Source: Streptomyces himalayensis subsp. himalayensis (lineage in GTDB: Bacteria; Actinomycetota; Actinomycetes; Streptomycetales; Streptomycetaceae). Taken from it: a stretch of DNA of 64,000 bases. The stretch is from the NCBI RefSeq assembly GCF_013778455.1, contig NZ_JACEHE010000006.1:1-64000 (forward strand). Reading direction: 5' to 3'. Both the position numbers and the translations under genes were made by a program. The notes under the pieces were generated by a model. It worked only from the letters and a program-made list of their open reading frames with translations. It was not told the origin of the DNA and searched no databases. Positions within the stretch are counted from its first letter, which is position 1. Each line of letters starts with the position of its first letter. Positions 43,477-53,058 of the stretch are shown here, piece after piece.

Positions 43477-43875
43477 TCAGTCGCTGAAGAGGTCCTGCGC
43501 GTGGGTGACCCGCCACGCCCGATCCAGCCAAGTGCCGAGCTGTTCGTAGTCGTGGCAGGAGAGGACGCGCTCGCGCACGCTGCCAGAAACCTCCAGCCCG
43601 CGCCGCTCCAGGACCATGAGTACCGCCTGCGCGCGCTCGGCCTCGCGGCCTTGCTCGCGGCCTTCTTCGCGGACCTTCTGGGCTGCCGCGGAGCGGTAGA
43701 AGATCTCCATAGTGCTCATGAGTTGCCTCCAGATCTCGACGGCTTGGGAGCCCGTGAGACCGGCCTCCACGTACTCGGCGAAGACGACCGCGTCGTCGGG
43801 GTCCATGCCGCCCAGCGCCTGGGCCAGTGCGGCCAGTATGCCAGCGTGGGCCGGATCACGGCCTGCAGCGAGCCG
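43477..43875 (-). pseudogene. C-terminal remnant of an Rpn/PD-(D/E)XK transposase-like protein
   Basis: About 130 residues resembling the C-terminal third of the actinobacterial Rpn-like nuclease family: PAHAGILAALAQALGGMD, FAEYVEAGL, a basic/acidic helical stretch VREEGREQGREAERAQAVLMVLERRG, and the ending SCHDYEQLGTWLDRAW. The frame stays open upstream, but that part lies antisense to the McrB gene and has no homology-like pattern. The N-terminal catalytic domain is therefore missing. Confidence 0.6.
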
Positions 43876-43960
43876 CGGATGCTCAGGCCCAGATCGGAGC
43901 GGTTGTCCGTGGCACCCCCTACTGTTCTCGGTGGATCTTCTGTTGGGGGGAGTAGCGACG

Positions 43961-45778
43961 ATGGCCGTCGAGAATGTGGAGTACCCGGAGTTTCTTCTGC
44001 GGCTGCCGAACGGGGGGCCGGTGGCGCGTGGGCGCCCTACGAATGAGCTGGGCGACAACGGCAGCCGCAGTTTCGTCGTGCCCGCCGACCAGCCTGTGCG
44101 GCCTGATGTCGTGCCATCGTTCGCCACCCGCGCGCCGGCTGCCCATCGGCAGCGCGAGGATCTGATTCGGCAGGGGCGGATCGGGCCGTCCGAGAAGTGG
44201 CCCGGTTGGCTGAAGACGAGGGAAGCGATCACGTTCGGTTCTCCGTCGAGGGCGGCAGCGGTGCTGATGGGCCGCAACCCGAACGGCTGGTTCGACTGGA
44301 AAACGGAGGACGGCCTCCCCCTCGCCGACTTCATGCCCGGGACTTGGCCCGGCCCGAACCGCCCTTGGCTGGTACGTGGTTCGAACGTCAGCGGGCTGGA
44401 CCTCGTCCAGCGGCTGTGGCTGCCCGACGGGCGGGTCACCCTTGCCGCGTCGCGGCTGCGGCAGGGCGTCGAGCAGGGGATCAGCATGGACCGGCTGCGC
44501 ACCCTCGTCCAGGAGGACTACGAGTCCACGGCCACCTATAGCCAGAAGCAGCAGTTGGTGGAGGAGTTCCACGCGTTCCTGTCGCGCATGAAGCCCGGCG
44601 ACACGGTCTGCACCATCTCCGGTGGCCGGCTGTACGTAGGCGAGATCACCGGCGAGGCGGCGCAGACGGAGTCCGAGGGCCGACGGTCCAATCTGCGCCG
44701 TCCCGTGGAATGGCAGCCCGACGGCCACCCGTACGACGAACTGCCCGAGGAACTGCAGCAGAGGCTGTCCGTCCAGCACGACGTCGTCGACTTGTCGACC
44801 GTCCAGGCCCTCGTCGAAGGGCTGGGACTGAGCGATCAGGAGCTGGCGGAGGAGGCCGAGGCCATAGAGCGCGATCCGAGCATCGAGATCCCCGCGCTCA
44901 CCGCCCGCCGCGAGCTTGAACTGCCCGAGCCGACGGACGAGCTGGCCACCGAATTCCTCGTGCACGACGTGGAATGGCTGCGCGAGCTTCGAGACCTGCT
45001 GTGGGACGATCGCCAGTTGGTGCTGTATGGGCCTCCCGGCACCGGCAAGACCTATCTCGCACTGAAGCTCGCGGAGTTCCTGGGTGGGGGCCCCGAGCAG
45101 GTGAAGCTCGTACAGTTCCACCCCTCGTACTCCTACGAGGACTTCTTCGAGGGCTTCCGGCCCCAGGAGGACCCGCGGACCCGGGAGGTCGCCTTCCGTC
45201 TCACCGCCGGCCCACTGCGTGAACTCGCCGACCTCGCCTCCCGCGAGGGCAACCGGCACATCCCGCACTTCCTGATCATCGACGAGATCAACCGCGCCAA
45301 CCTGGCAAAGGTCTTCGGCGAGCTGTACTTCCTGCTGGAATACCGCAACAAGTCGGTGCGACTGACCTACTCCGGTGACGACTTCGCCCTGCCGCCGAAC
45401 CTGTTCGTGATCGGCACGATGAACACCGCGGACCGTTCGATCGCGCTCGTGGATGCGGCGATGCGACGTCGTTTCGCGTTCGTCGAGCTCTCGCCACGCA
45501 CCGAGCCGACGAGCGGGCTGCTGCGGCGCTGGCTGGCCAAGGAGGGCAAGGACACCGAGCCCGCCGATCTGCTCGATGCGCTCAACTCCCGTATCGATGA
45601 CCAGGACTTCCGCATCGGTCCCTCGTACCTGATGAAGAAGGGTGTCTACCGGGAGGGCGGTCTGCAGCGGACCTGGCGGACGAAGATCCTGCCGCTTCTG
45701 GAGGAACACCACTACGGGGAGGGCGTGGACATCGAGAAGCGGTACGGGCTGGCCGCGCTGCGGGAGTCGCTGGCGTGA
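43961..45778 (+). CDS. mcrB: McrB-type AAA+ GTPase of a McrBC restriction system
   Basis: 605 residues from the ATG at 43961; the GTG at 43931 is an alternative. The N-terminal about 330 residues should bind DNA; a segment of about 190-240 (FHAFLSRMKPGDTVCTISGG, RLYVGEITGEA) resembles an EVE/PUA-like reader of modified bases. The AAA+ domain has Walker A GPPGTGKTYLALKL (about 359-372), Walker B LIIDEINRANLAKVF (about 438-452) and the McrB signature GTMNTADRSIALVDAAMRRRF (split as GTMNTADRS / IALVDAAMRRRF). It hydrolyses GTP and drives cleavage of modified DNA by McrC. It overlaps mcrC by GTGA. Confidence 0.9.
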   Translation: MAVENVEYPEFLLRLPNGGPVARGRPTNELGDNGSRSFVVPADQPVRPDVVPSFATRAPAAHRQREDLIRQGRIGPSEKWPGWLKTREAITFGSPSRAAAVLMGRNPNGWFDWKTEDGLPLADFMPGTWPGPNRPWLVRGSNVSGLDLVQRLWLPDGRVTLAASRLRQGVEQGISMDRLRTLVQEDYESTATYSQKQQLVEEFHAFLSRMKPGDTVCTISGGRLYVGEITGEAAQTESEGRRSNLRRPVEWQPDGHPYDELPEELQQRLSVQHDVVDLSTVQALVEGLGLSDQELAEEAEAIERDPSIEIPALTARRELELPEPTDELATEFLVHDVEWLRELRDLLWDDRQLVLYGPPGTGKTYLALKLAEFLGGGPEQVKLVQFHPSYSYEDFFEGFRPQEDPRTREVAFRLTAGPLRELADLASREGNRHIPHFLIIDEINRANLAKVFGELYFLLEYRNKSVRLTYSGDDFALPPNLFVIGTMNTADRSIALVDAAMRRRFAFVELSPRTEPTSGLLRRWLAKEGKDTEPADLLDALNSRIDDQDFRIGPSYLMKKGVYREGGLQRTWRTKILPLLEEHHYGEGVDIEKRYGLAALRESLA

Positions 45779-47004
45779 CGGCCGTCGTCGAAGGGGCGGC
45801 GTCGTCGGTCGAACTCGTCGAACACGCGCCGGCAGTCAGCCTCGACCTGCCGGACGGCATCGGCCGGGCCCTGGCCGCAGGGGACATCGTGAATGCGGCG
45901 CCCGATCCCTACGCCCCGGGCCGTTGGTCGCTGCGTGCAGGCAGCAAGGTCGGCGTCGTGGCCGTCTCCGTGCCGGGGGGCGAGCCGTTCACTGTGCGCA
46001 TCACCCCCAAGGTCCCCATCGCCCGCCTCTTCTTCCTCCTCGGCTACAGCCTCGACCCGCGCAGTGGCTGGCGGGACGGGCAGGTGGACGTGGCCGAGCA
46101 CCACGACCTGCTTCCCGCGCTCGCTCACGCCGTGGAGCGGCAGATCGACCGGGCCCTGCGTCAAGGGCTGTTGCAGGGGTACCGGGCGACCGAGGAGACC
46201 GCTCTCGTCGTACGGGGGCGGATCCGGGAAGCCGAGCAGATCCGCCGCCACTTCGGGGCGACGCTGCCTGTGGAAGTGGCGTACGACGAGTTCACGACCG
46301 ACATCGCGGAGAACCGCATACTGCGGGCGGCCGTGGAGCGGCTGCTGCGCCTCCCCGGTGTGCCACGCGACGTGCGACGCCGGCTCCTGCACCAGCGAAC
46401 CCGTCTCGCCGATGTCACCCCGATCGTGCGGGGACAGCCCATCCCCGACTGGCATCCCACCCGTCTCAACGCGCGCTACCACCACGCCCTGCATCTCGCC
46501 CGCGTCGTCCTGGACGGTGCGTCCGCCGAGCAGGCGCCAGGCGGGCTGCGCATCGACGGGTTCCTGTTCGACATGAACCAGCTCTTCGAGGACTTCGTGA
46601 CGGTCGCTCTGCGGGAGACATTCCGTGGCACGCACCGAACGGGCCGTCTTCAGGACCCGCACCACCTCGACGAGAACGCCGCGATCCGCATGAAACCGGA
46701 CTTCGTCCTCTACGGACCGGACCAGTCTCCGCTGGCGGTCGCGGACGCCAAGTACAAGGCGGAGAAGCCGGAGGGCTATCCAGGCGCGGATCTCTACCAG
46801 ATGCTCGCCTACTGCACGGCCCTCGGATTGCCGGAAGGGCACCTCGTCTACGCGAAGGGGAACGCGCCGCACGCGGCCCACCGGGTGCGGCACGCGGGCA
46901 TCGTCCTCCACCAGCACGCGCTGGACCTCGGCCAGGCACCGGACGGGCTACTCGCGGGCATTACTGCCATCGCCCGGCAGATGTGCCCTGACCTGGGCGT
47001 ATGA
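45775..47004 (+). CDS. mcrC: McrC-type endonuclease subunit
   Basis: 409 residues, GTG start overlapping the McrB stop. The N-terminal half packs on McrB (RITPKVPIARLFFLLGYS; VEVAYDEFTTDIAENRILRAA, split as in the protein). The C-terminal PD-(D/E)XK nuclease is visible as MKPDFVLYG (Asp) followed by VADAKYK (Asp-Ala-Lys) near residue 325, then DLYQMLAYC. The catalytic set looks intact. It cleaves DNA bearing the modification recognised by McrB. Confidence 0.9.
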   Translation: MTAVVEGAASSVELVEHAPAVSLDLPDGIGRALAAGDIVNAAPDPYAPGRWSLRAGSKVGVVAVSVPGGEPFTVRITPKVPIARLFFLLGYSLDPRSGWRDGQVDVAEHHDLLPALAHAVERQIDRALRQGLLQGYRATEETALVVRGRIREAEQIRRHFGATLPVEVAYDEFTTDIAENRILRAAVERLLRLPGVPRDVRRRLLHQRTRLADVTPIVRGQPIPDWHPTRLNARYHHALHLARVVLDGASAEQAPGGLRIDGFLFDMNQLFEDFVTVALRETFRGTHRTGRLQDPHHLDENAAIRMKPDFVLYGPDQSPLAVADAKYKAEKPEGYPGADLYQMLAYCTALGLPEGHLVYAKGNAPHAAHRVRHAGIVLHQHALDLGQAPDGLLAGITAIARQMCPDLGV

Positions 47005-47046
47005 TGCGGCGCGGGGAGTGTCGTCCAGGGGTGGGGAGATCACGTC

Positions 47047-49182
47047 GTGCCGCAGCTTGCGTTCGCCAACAGCTTCTGGGAGAGCTACGACGTCCTGGAG
47101 AAGCCCGTCAAAGCCGGCGTACGCAAGGCGATGGAGAAGTTCCAGCAGCTCACCGTGCCGGAGCTGCACGCGGACAAGGGACTGCATCTGGAATCCGTCG
47201 ACAAGGCACGGGACCCCCGGATGCGCACCATACGCATCAACGACTTCTGGCGGGGCGTCGTCCTCGCGCCGAACGACGGCAGTGATGTGTTCCTGCTCGT
47301 CAACGTCGTGCCGCACGACGACGCGTACACCTGGGCCGCGAAGCGGCTGTACACGACCAACTCGGCGACGCGCGGCCTCGAGGTGCGCAACGTCGTCGCG
47401 ATCGAGCAGCTGACTCCGGCCTTGGAGAGGGCGGCGGCCGCTGCGCCCTCGTTGCTGTTCGCCCAGTACTCCGACACGGTGCTGCGCGAACTCGGCATCG
47501 ACGACCAGGTGCTGAAAGCCGTACGGACCATCATCGACAAGCCACAGCTGGAGGCGTTTGGGACGCTGCTGCCGGAGGACCAGTTCGAGGCATTGCAGTA
47601 CCTCGCCGAAGGGTTCAGACCCGAGGACGTCTACCGGGACGTCGTCGCGGTGCGCCGCCCCGTCGATGCCTCCCCCGAGCCGGACGAGGACCTCGCGGCG
47701 GCCATCGCCAACACCACGAGCCGTATCACGCTGGTCACCGGTCCGGACGAGCTGATCGACATCCTGGACAAGCCGTTCGCGGCCTGGCGCGTGTTCCTGC
47801 ACCCCTCGCAGCGGCGCGTCGCCTACCGGGTGTCGTACGGCGGCCCGGCTCAGGTCACGGGCGGTCCGGGCACAGGCAAGACGGTCGTGGCCCTGCACCG
47901 CGTCAAGCACCTGCTGTCCCGCTCCCCCGACGCCCGGGTCCTCCTCACCACGTACACCAACGCCATGGCCGCCGCCCTCCGCGAGAACCTGTCTCTTCTC
48001 CTCGACGGCGACGAGACGCAGCTGGCCCGCGTGGACGTGACGACGGTGAACGCGTACGCCCACCAGATCGTCAGCGAACTCGGCGGCAAGGCCCCATCGC
48101 CCATCGGCGACCGGGAGGAGCGGCAGGTGTGGCGGAAGGTCGTCAAGAAGCTCGGCCTGCCGTGGACGGAGCAGTTCCTGGCGCAGGAGTACCGGCATGT
48201 CGTCCTGGCCCAGGACATCCGCAGCCTGGACGTCTACCGGGCGGCATCCCGGCGTGGGCGCGGCAGCGCGCTCTCTCCGGCTCGGCGTGAACAACTGTGG
48301 CCCGCCATCGAGCTGTTCGAGTCGATGCTCCGCGATCAGGGCGCTTCCACGTACCTCCAGGTGTGTGCGCGTGCGGCGCGACTGCTGGCAGAGGCCACAC
48401 CCGCGTACGACCATGTCGTGGTGGACGAAGCACAGGACCTGCACCCCACCCAGTGGCGTGTTCTGCGTGGCGCGGTCGCACCCGGCAGCGACGACCTGTT
48501 CATCACGGGCGACCCGCACCAGCGGATCTACGACTCCAAAGTTTCACTCGGGTCACTGGGCATCTCGGTGGCCGGTCGTACGAGCCGCCTGCGCATCAAC
48601 TACCGCAGCACGGAGGAGATCCTGACCTGGTCGACCGGCATCCTCACGCCGGTGTCGGTCGACGACCTGGGCGGCGAGGGCACGGACAGCCTCGCCGGCT
48701 ACCGCTCCCTTCTGCACGGCCGCCGGCCCCATGTGAACGGGTACGGCGGTGAGCAGGCGGAGGTCGCGGCACTCGTGGAGCGCGTCGAAGGGTGGATCGC
48801 CCAGGGCATCCGGCCGTCCGAGATCGGGGTCTGCGCCCGTTTCAACCTGCTTCTCGACAAGGCCTACGACAAGCTTTCGGCGGCCGGTGTTCCGGTGGCT
48901 CGAGTCAAGGACAACCCGGGGCCGGACGTGGACGGTGTGCGTCTCGCCACCATGCACGCGATGAAGGGCCTGGAGTTCCGGTGTGTGGCCGTCCTCGGGG
49001 TGACGGCGAGTGCTCTCCCGTTCGCACGCGAGGTCACTCCGGTGGACGTGGATGCGCTCCAGCACGACTCGGACCTGCTCCGGGAGCGCTGCCTGCTGTT
49101 CGTCGCGTGCACACGGGCTCGGGAGGCGCTGGCCGTGTCATGGAGTGGGACGATCAGCAGCTTCGTGCCGCAAGAGCGATAG
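47047..49182 (+). CDS. RelE-like domain fused to a UvrD-like SF1 helicase
   Basis: 711 residues; GTG at 47047 after GGGGAG. Residues of about 1-105 resemble the RelE/ParE toxin fold (SYDVLEKPVKAGVRKAMEKF; RTIRINDFWRGVVL; VNVVPHDDAYTWA). The helicase has motif I TGGPGTGKTVVALH (about 274-287), motif II VVDEAQDLHPTQW (about 457-469), motif IV INYRS, and motif VI VACTRAREAL with TMHAMKGLEF before it. Nuclease residues are not evident. It follows McrC by 42 bp and is probably co-transcribed. Such RelE-helicase fusions occur in defence islands. Whether the RelE part is catalytic or a binding module cannot be decided here. Confidence 0.85.
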   Translation: MPQLAFANSFWESYDVLEKPVKAGVRKAMEKFQQLTVPELHADKGLHLESVDKARDPRMRTIRINDFWRGVVLAPNDGSDVFLLVNVVPHDDAYTWAAKRLYTTNSATRGLEVRNVVAIEQLTPALERAAAAAPSLLFAQYSDTVLRELGIDDQVLKAVRTIIDKPQLEAFGTLLPEDQFEALQYLAEGFRPEDVYRDVVAVRRPVDASPEPDEDLAAAIANTTSRITLVTGPDELIDILDKPFAAWRVFLHPSQRRVAYRVSYGGPAQVTGGPGTGKTVVALHRVKHLLSRSPDARVLLTTYTNAMAAALRENLSLLLDGDETQLARVDVTTVNAYAHQIVSELGGKAPSPIGDREERQVWRKVVKKLGLPWTEQFLAQEYRHVVLAQDIRSLDVYRAASRRGRGSALSPARREQLWPAIELFESMLRDQGASTYLQVCARAARLLAEATPAYDHVVVDEAQDLHPTQWRVLRGAVAPGSDDLFITGDPHQRIYDSKVSLGSLGISVAGRTSRLRINYRSTEEILTWSTGILTPVSVDDLGGEGTDSLAGYRSLLHGRRPHVNGYGGEQAEVAALVERVEGWIAQGIRPSEIGVCARFNLLLDKAYDKLSAAGVPVARVKDNPGPDVDGVRLATMHAMKGLEFRCVAVLGVTASALPFAREVTPVDVDALQHDSDLLRERCLLFVACTRAREALAVSWSGTISSFVPQER

Positions 49183-49205
49183 AGACCCTGAGAGCGGCCA
49201 GAGCG

Positions 49206-50858
49206 TCATTCTTCTGGCGCAAGGGCCCCGTTCCCCAAGCCGTCACGTGCAAGCACCGTCGCCTCGCGGCTAAGCTCCGCCACCTTCCGGACCCGCTCCT
49301 CGAACTCCTGGAGGGCGCGGAACGCGGTCCCGTAACGGTGTTGGTCGGCGATGTCCATCTGCGGAATCCGGGCACCCCGGCCGTCGAGACGGAACGTCCC
49401 ACTGGCACTCGTGGAGCGCCGCGTGTTCACCGTGCTGCGCAGGAAGCCCTGAAGGTAGTCGGTGTCGAGCTGGTCACTGACTGAGACCGGCTCGGCATCG
49501 CCGTATTCGACCAGCCCGGCGCGGGCCAGGTCGGCGACGCTAACCGTGGGGCCCTCCAGGGAGCCTGGGCCTTCTCCTTCGGCGAGGACGGGCAACAGTG
49601 CCGCCAGGTGACGCACCTGCTCCTCCAACTCCCGTCGCAAGGCTTGATACTCAGCGACGTAGTCGCGATGCGACTCCTTGACGTGGCTGCCGGGGGTGAG
49701 GTCCACGGCCTCGTGAAGTAGGTCGATCAGGGGTACGTCGGCGACCTGGTCGGGGCCAGGCTCGAGGGAGCCGTCGGGGTCGTTCGCGGTAAGGTCCACC
49801 ATGCGTACGTAGGTGGCGGCATCCTCGGCGGACTCCGGGCGACGCAGGTGCCAGAGGTGGACCGGGAGTGCGTGTGAGGATGCGGTGCCGGCGGGGAGTG
49901 CGGTGATCTGAGTGAGGATGCCGCGGCGTACAAGCTCGGAGCGGATGCGACGACCTGCCTTGCGGTAGGCAGCCGAGGCGGACATCACCATGACGACACG
50001 TCCACCTGGGGCCGTGTGGGCGTAGGCGTGCTGGAGCCAGGCCAGTTCGCCTTCCGCACGCGATGGGGTACCGAGTTCCCAGCGGGAGTCGAGGAGCAAC
50101 TCTTCGCGGCCCCAGTCGGTGACACCCACCGGTGGATCACAGACGACGAGGTCGGCTCGCAGCTCTGACCAACGGTCGTCACGCAAGGAGTCGCCGGTGG
50201 CAATGGTGACCTTGCGGCGCCCGGTGAGGTCGGCCCGGAGTTGCGCGAAGCGGGCGCTGCGCGGGTCGGATTCCTGGCCGTATCGCTTGGGGCCTCGTTC
50301 AGGCCCGACCGCGAGGAGGAGGGTGCCGATACCGCAGGCGGGATCGAAGAGCGTGGTGTCGCTCCGCACGTCGCCGACGAAGTGGCATACGGCGCGCACA
50401 GTGCGCGGCGAGGTGACCTGATCCGAGCCGGCACGGCGCACGGAATCGGTGAATCGTTCGCTGAGGGCGTCTATCACGGCAGCCGCAGAGGTGCTCCTGA
50501 CCAGTTCCTTCGCCAACCGAACCGACTCCGCGGGGAGTTCGGGCGCCTCCTCATCCTCGGCCAGAAACCGGGCCACGTCTGCGAGGCCACCGATCATCTC
50601 GTCGGAGTAGGCAGCCCGCAGTGCCTGCCAGAGCTGAACCTCGTCCGAGACTTCCTGCCCCTTGCGCTGCCTGCTCAGCCATTCCTGCACCTCGACGAGG
50701 GCGAATAGAGGGCTGTTGGCGCCGCCGCCGACCGGGGCGGGGAAGTCGTCATAGCGCCGACGCCAATTCGAGACGGCGGCACGGGTGACTCCCGCCAGCC
50801 GTGCGATCTCGGCACCGGTTACCAAGGGTTCGTTTGCGGCAGCGACGTCATCCTTCAT
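49206..50858 (-). CDS. N6-adenine DNA methylase with N-terminal HTH
   Basis: 550 residues, ATG at 50858. Residues of about 13-45 form a winged/MerR-like HTH (TGAEIARLAGVTRAAVSNW). The N6_Mtase core has motif I FDPACGIGTLLLAVG (about 170-184) and motif IV VVCDPPVGVTDWG. The usual aromatic residue after the prolines is Val, so activity is doubtful. The C-terminal about 90 residues (TFRLDGRGARIPQMDIADQH; EFEERVRKVAELSREA) resemble the conserved end of HsdS specificity subunits. It is convergent with the RelE-helicase (23-bp gap). No HsdR gene is near, so it may be an orphan methylase or a regulator in the McrBC module. Confidence 0.82.
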   Translation of the reverse strand: MKDDVAAANEPLVTGAEIARLAGVTRAAVSNWRRRYDDFPAPVGGGANSPLFALVEVQEWLSRQRKGQEVSDEVQLWQALRAAYSDEMIGGLADVARFLAEDEEAPELPAESVRLAKELVRSTSAAAVIDALSERFTDSVRRAGSDQVTSPRTVRAVCHFVGDVRSDTTLFDPACGIGTLLLAVGPERGPKRYGQESDPRSARFAQLRADLTGRRKVTIATGDSLRDDRWSELRADLVVCDPPVGVTDWGREELLLDSRWELGTPSRAEGELAWLQHAYAHTAPGGRVVMVMSASAAYRKAGRRIRSELVRRGILTQITALPAGTASSHALPVHLWHLRRPESAEDAATYVRMVDLTANDPDGSLEPGPDQVADVPLIDLLHEAVDLTPGSHVKESHRDYVAEYQALRRELEEQVRHLAALLPVLAEGEGPGSLEGPTVSVADLARAGLVEYGDAEPVSVSDQLDTDYLQGFLRSTVNTRRSTSASGTFRLDGRGARIPQMDIADQHRYGTAFRALQEFEERVRKVAELSREATVLARDGLGNGALAPEE

Positions 50859-50993
50859 TCGGGTCACCGTACACGGAATGCAATGCCCACTCAAGAATAT
50901 AAGTGTTGACGATGTACACAGATTAATACAAACCTCGCCGTGTAGAGCGGCGAGCCAGTGTGCGCCCCTATCCAGCACGCAGGGAGAATCACC
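50859..50993. other. AT-rich divergent intergenic region
   Basis: Positions 50890-50935 are conspicuously AT-rich for this genome. They include TATATT on the minus strand (a plausible -10 for the methylase) and GTTGACGATGTACAC. It probably holds promoters for both flanking genes. Confidence 0.45.
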
Positions 50994-51458
50994 ATGACTA
51001 CGCCCACTCTGCCTCAGCAGCCGTCCACGCCTGCGGGGACGCCTGGCTCGCCGCACACTCCGAAGCAGCCCATGCGCCGCAAGGCAGGGCTGACTCGTGG
51101 AGCAACCTCCGTCGCGGGTCGGCTCATCGGCACTGGCATCGGATCGAGTGGGGAGGAGACTTACCCTCCGAGCAACGTCGGCGGCGATGGCGAGTACCTC
51201 GTTGGCGAAGACATGAAGGCCGGTACGTACAAGACGGGCGTGCCCGCCGACGACTTCCGCTGCGACTGGGAGCGAGCCCAAGGACGCGAGCGGCGAACTC
51301 GATTCGATTATCGCCAACAACCTCGAGGGGCCGACCGTGGGTCCGAGTGGCTGTTCCGGCATCTGCTGCATCTCGACGACCCTGACATCTACCCGCATCC
51401 GTGCAACGCCTGCCGAAGCTCACGCCCGGACCCGCACGCCCAAACTCCGCTGACCTGA
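50994..51458 (+). pseudogene. Frameshifted gene of a small DGEYLVGEDMKAGTY-type protein
   Basis: The ATG at 50994 has a GGGAGAA ribosome site. The first about 100 residues are sensible: a Pro-rich start, then GEYLVGEDMKAGTYKTGVP and CDWERA, as in Streptomyces secreted or lipoproteins with this motif. After CDWERA the frame becomes nonsense. Skipping one base near 51283 gives KDASGELDSIIANNLEGPTV, the expected continuation, and a further shift after that gives VRVAVPASAA. Two frameshifts therefore break the gene. Confidence 0.65.
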
Positions 51459-51586
51459 ACTCCGCACGCTCGGCGGTCCGTTCACCCCGGCGCCACCCCC
51501 GCTGCCGACGGGTGTGGTCCCGGGCCGCACCCCCGCACCGCTCCTGCGGCGGGTTGCGGTCACGGGACCGCAACCCGGCCGCCCGG

Positions 51587-52740
51587 CTACGCCGGCCGGG
51601 CCGCCGCCTCGTCGTCGGGCCAGGAAGTCACCGCCCGCGGGTTCGCGGCCGTGATACCCCAGGCGCGGGTGCGCTGGCCGGGGTGCTGGATGTTGACGAA
51701 GAGCGCGTCACCGTCCGGAGTGGCGGACACGCCCGCGACCTCGGAACCGCGGGGAGCGACCAGGAACCGGGCCACCTCCCGGGTCCGGGTGTCGGCGACC
51801 AGGAGCGCGTTGTTGCCGACCTCGGCGAAGACGGTGCGTCGCCGTCGGCAAGGCTGTGGCCGGGGACACCGGTGGAGATCCACAGCCTGCCGTCGGTACC
51901 GAACCAAAGGTTCTTCAGCCCGGCGAACAGGCCCGTCCGGGGTCAGGGCCGGGTCGCCGCCGGGGTGGAACACCTCCCAGGCGAAAGTCCCGCCCTCCGT
52001 GCTAGTGCCGCCGGTCTCGGTCCAGCGCACGACCCGGCCGTAGCGTCCGGCACCGGTGGCCTGCCCGGCGGCCGCCGCCCCACCCGAGCCTGCCCGCTGG
52101 TGAGCCTGCACCTGCTCCGCGTGTCCGGTGCAGGCCGGGGCCGCGGTCCCGCTGACGACGGCGAGATACACCTCCCCGGTACCGGGGTACGGCGACCCGC
52201 TCGGGCCTGGCCAGCGGAGTGGTGCCCACGGCGTCGGCGGCGAGGCCGGCCCGGACCAGGACGTCGGCCTGGTCCCGCCAGCCGTTCCCGGCCGTGAGCG
52301 GCCCGCTGCCGAAGACCAGCGGCAACCAGCGCCCCGAGCCGTTCGCGCCGAACAGGGCCACGGACAGCGTGCCGTGGTCCAGGGGGTCCTCGCCCTGCGC
52401 GCGCAGGGTGCGCCACGGCCGCGCGCTGACGTACTTGTAGAGGTACTCGCCGTCCTCGGCGTCCGTGCTGTACACCACGACCCGGCCGTTCACCTCGGTG
52501 ACGGTGGCGGCACCGTGCCAGAAGCGGCCGAGGACAGTCCGCTTCACCGGCACAGAGGCGGGGTCCTGCGGGTCAAGTTCGGTAATCCAGCCTTGGTCTT
52601 TCGGCCGGCCCCCTCGTCCGCGAGGTCGAAGCGGGCGTCGGCGGTGTGCCAGGGCGCGCCGAGGCCGCTCGCGGAGAAGCCGTGCCGTACGGCCGTCTCA
52701 TCGCGCCGCCAGTCCGGACTGTCCGTACCGAAGCCCGCCG
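51587..52740 (-). pseudogene. PhoX-family (DUF839) phosphatase remnant
   Basis: Pieces of a PhoX-like secreted alkaline phosphatase appear in several frames. Around 52560-52180 are VKRTVLGRFWHGAATVTEVNG, VVYSTDAEDGEYLYKYVSA and DHGTLSVALFGANGSG. Around 52000-51860 are GGTFAWEVFHPGGDPALT and related segments. At 51840-51587 are FAEVGNNALLVADTRTREVARFL and GVSATPDGDALFVNIQHPGQ with the natural stop. At least three frameshifts and a missing N-terminus, including the Tat signal, make it nonfunctional. The remaining 52741-53058 holds nothing I can identify. Confidence 0.8.
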
Positions 52741-53058
52741 GAACCAGGGCAGGGCCTCCTCACGAGAGCGCCTGGAAAGGCCAGGTGCCTCCTCCCGCCT
52801 GCCGCACCGAGCGTGGGTTGACGCGCACACATCAAGAGCCGCCGGCAGCCGCCGGAAGCGGGGCGCGCCCCGGCAGCAGCCTGCCAACGATCCCGCAGCA
52901 AGCTGCCGGACGCCGCGGCACGCCAGCCCGCAACCGAGCGCTTAAGTCCGACCTTGACAGCTGATCAGCTCACGTCCATAGGATTCCCACTCAGCAGCCA
53001 CAGGCCTCCCGCTCATCCACCTCGCGGAGTCAGGCCCCGGCATTCCCAAGGGAGAACG

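Noticed and set aside
43876..44502. Upstream extension of the Rpn-like remnant
   Set aside because: It is antisense to the McrB N-terminus and loses family resemblance at about 43875, so the remnant is truncated there.
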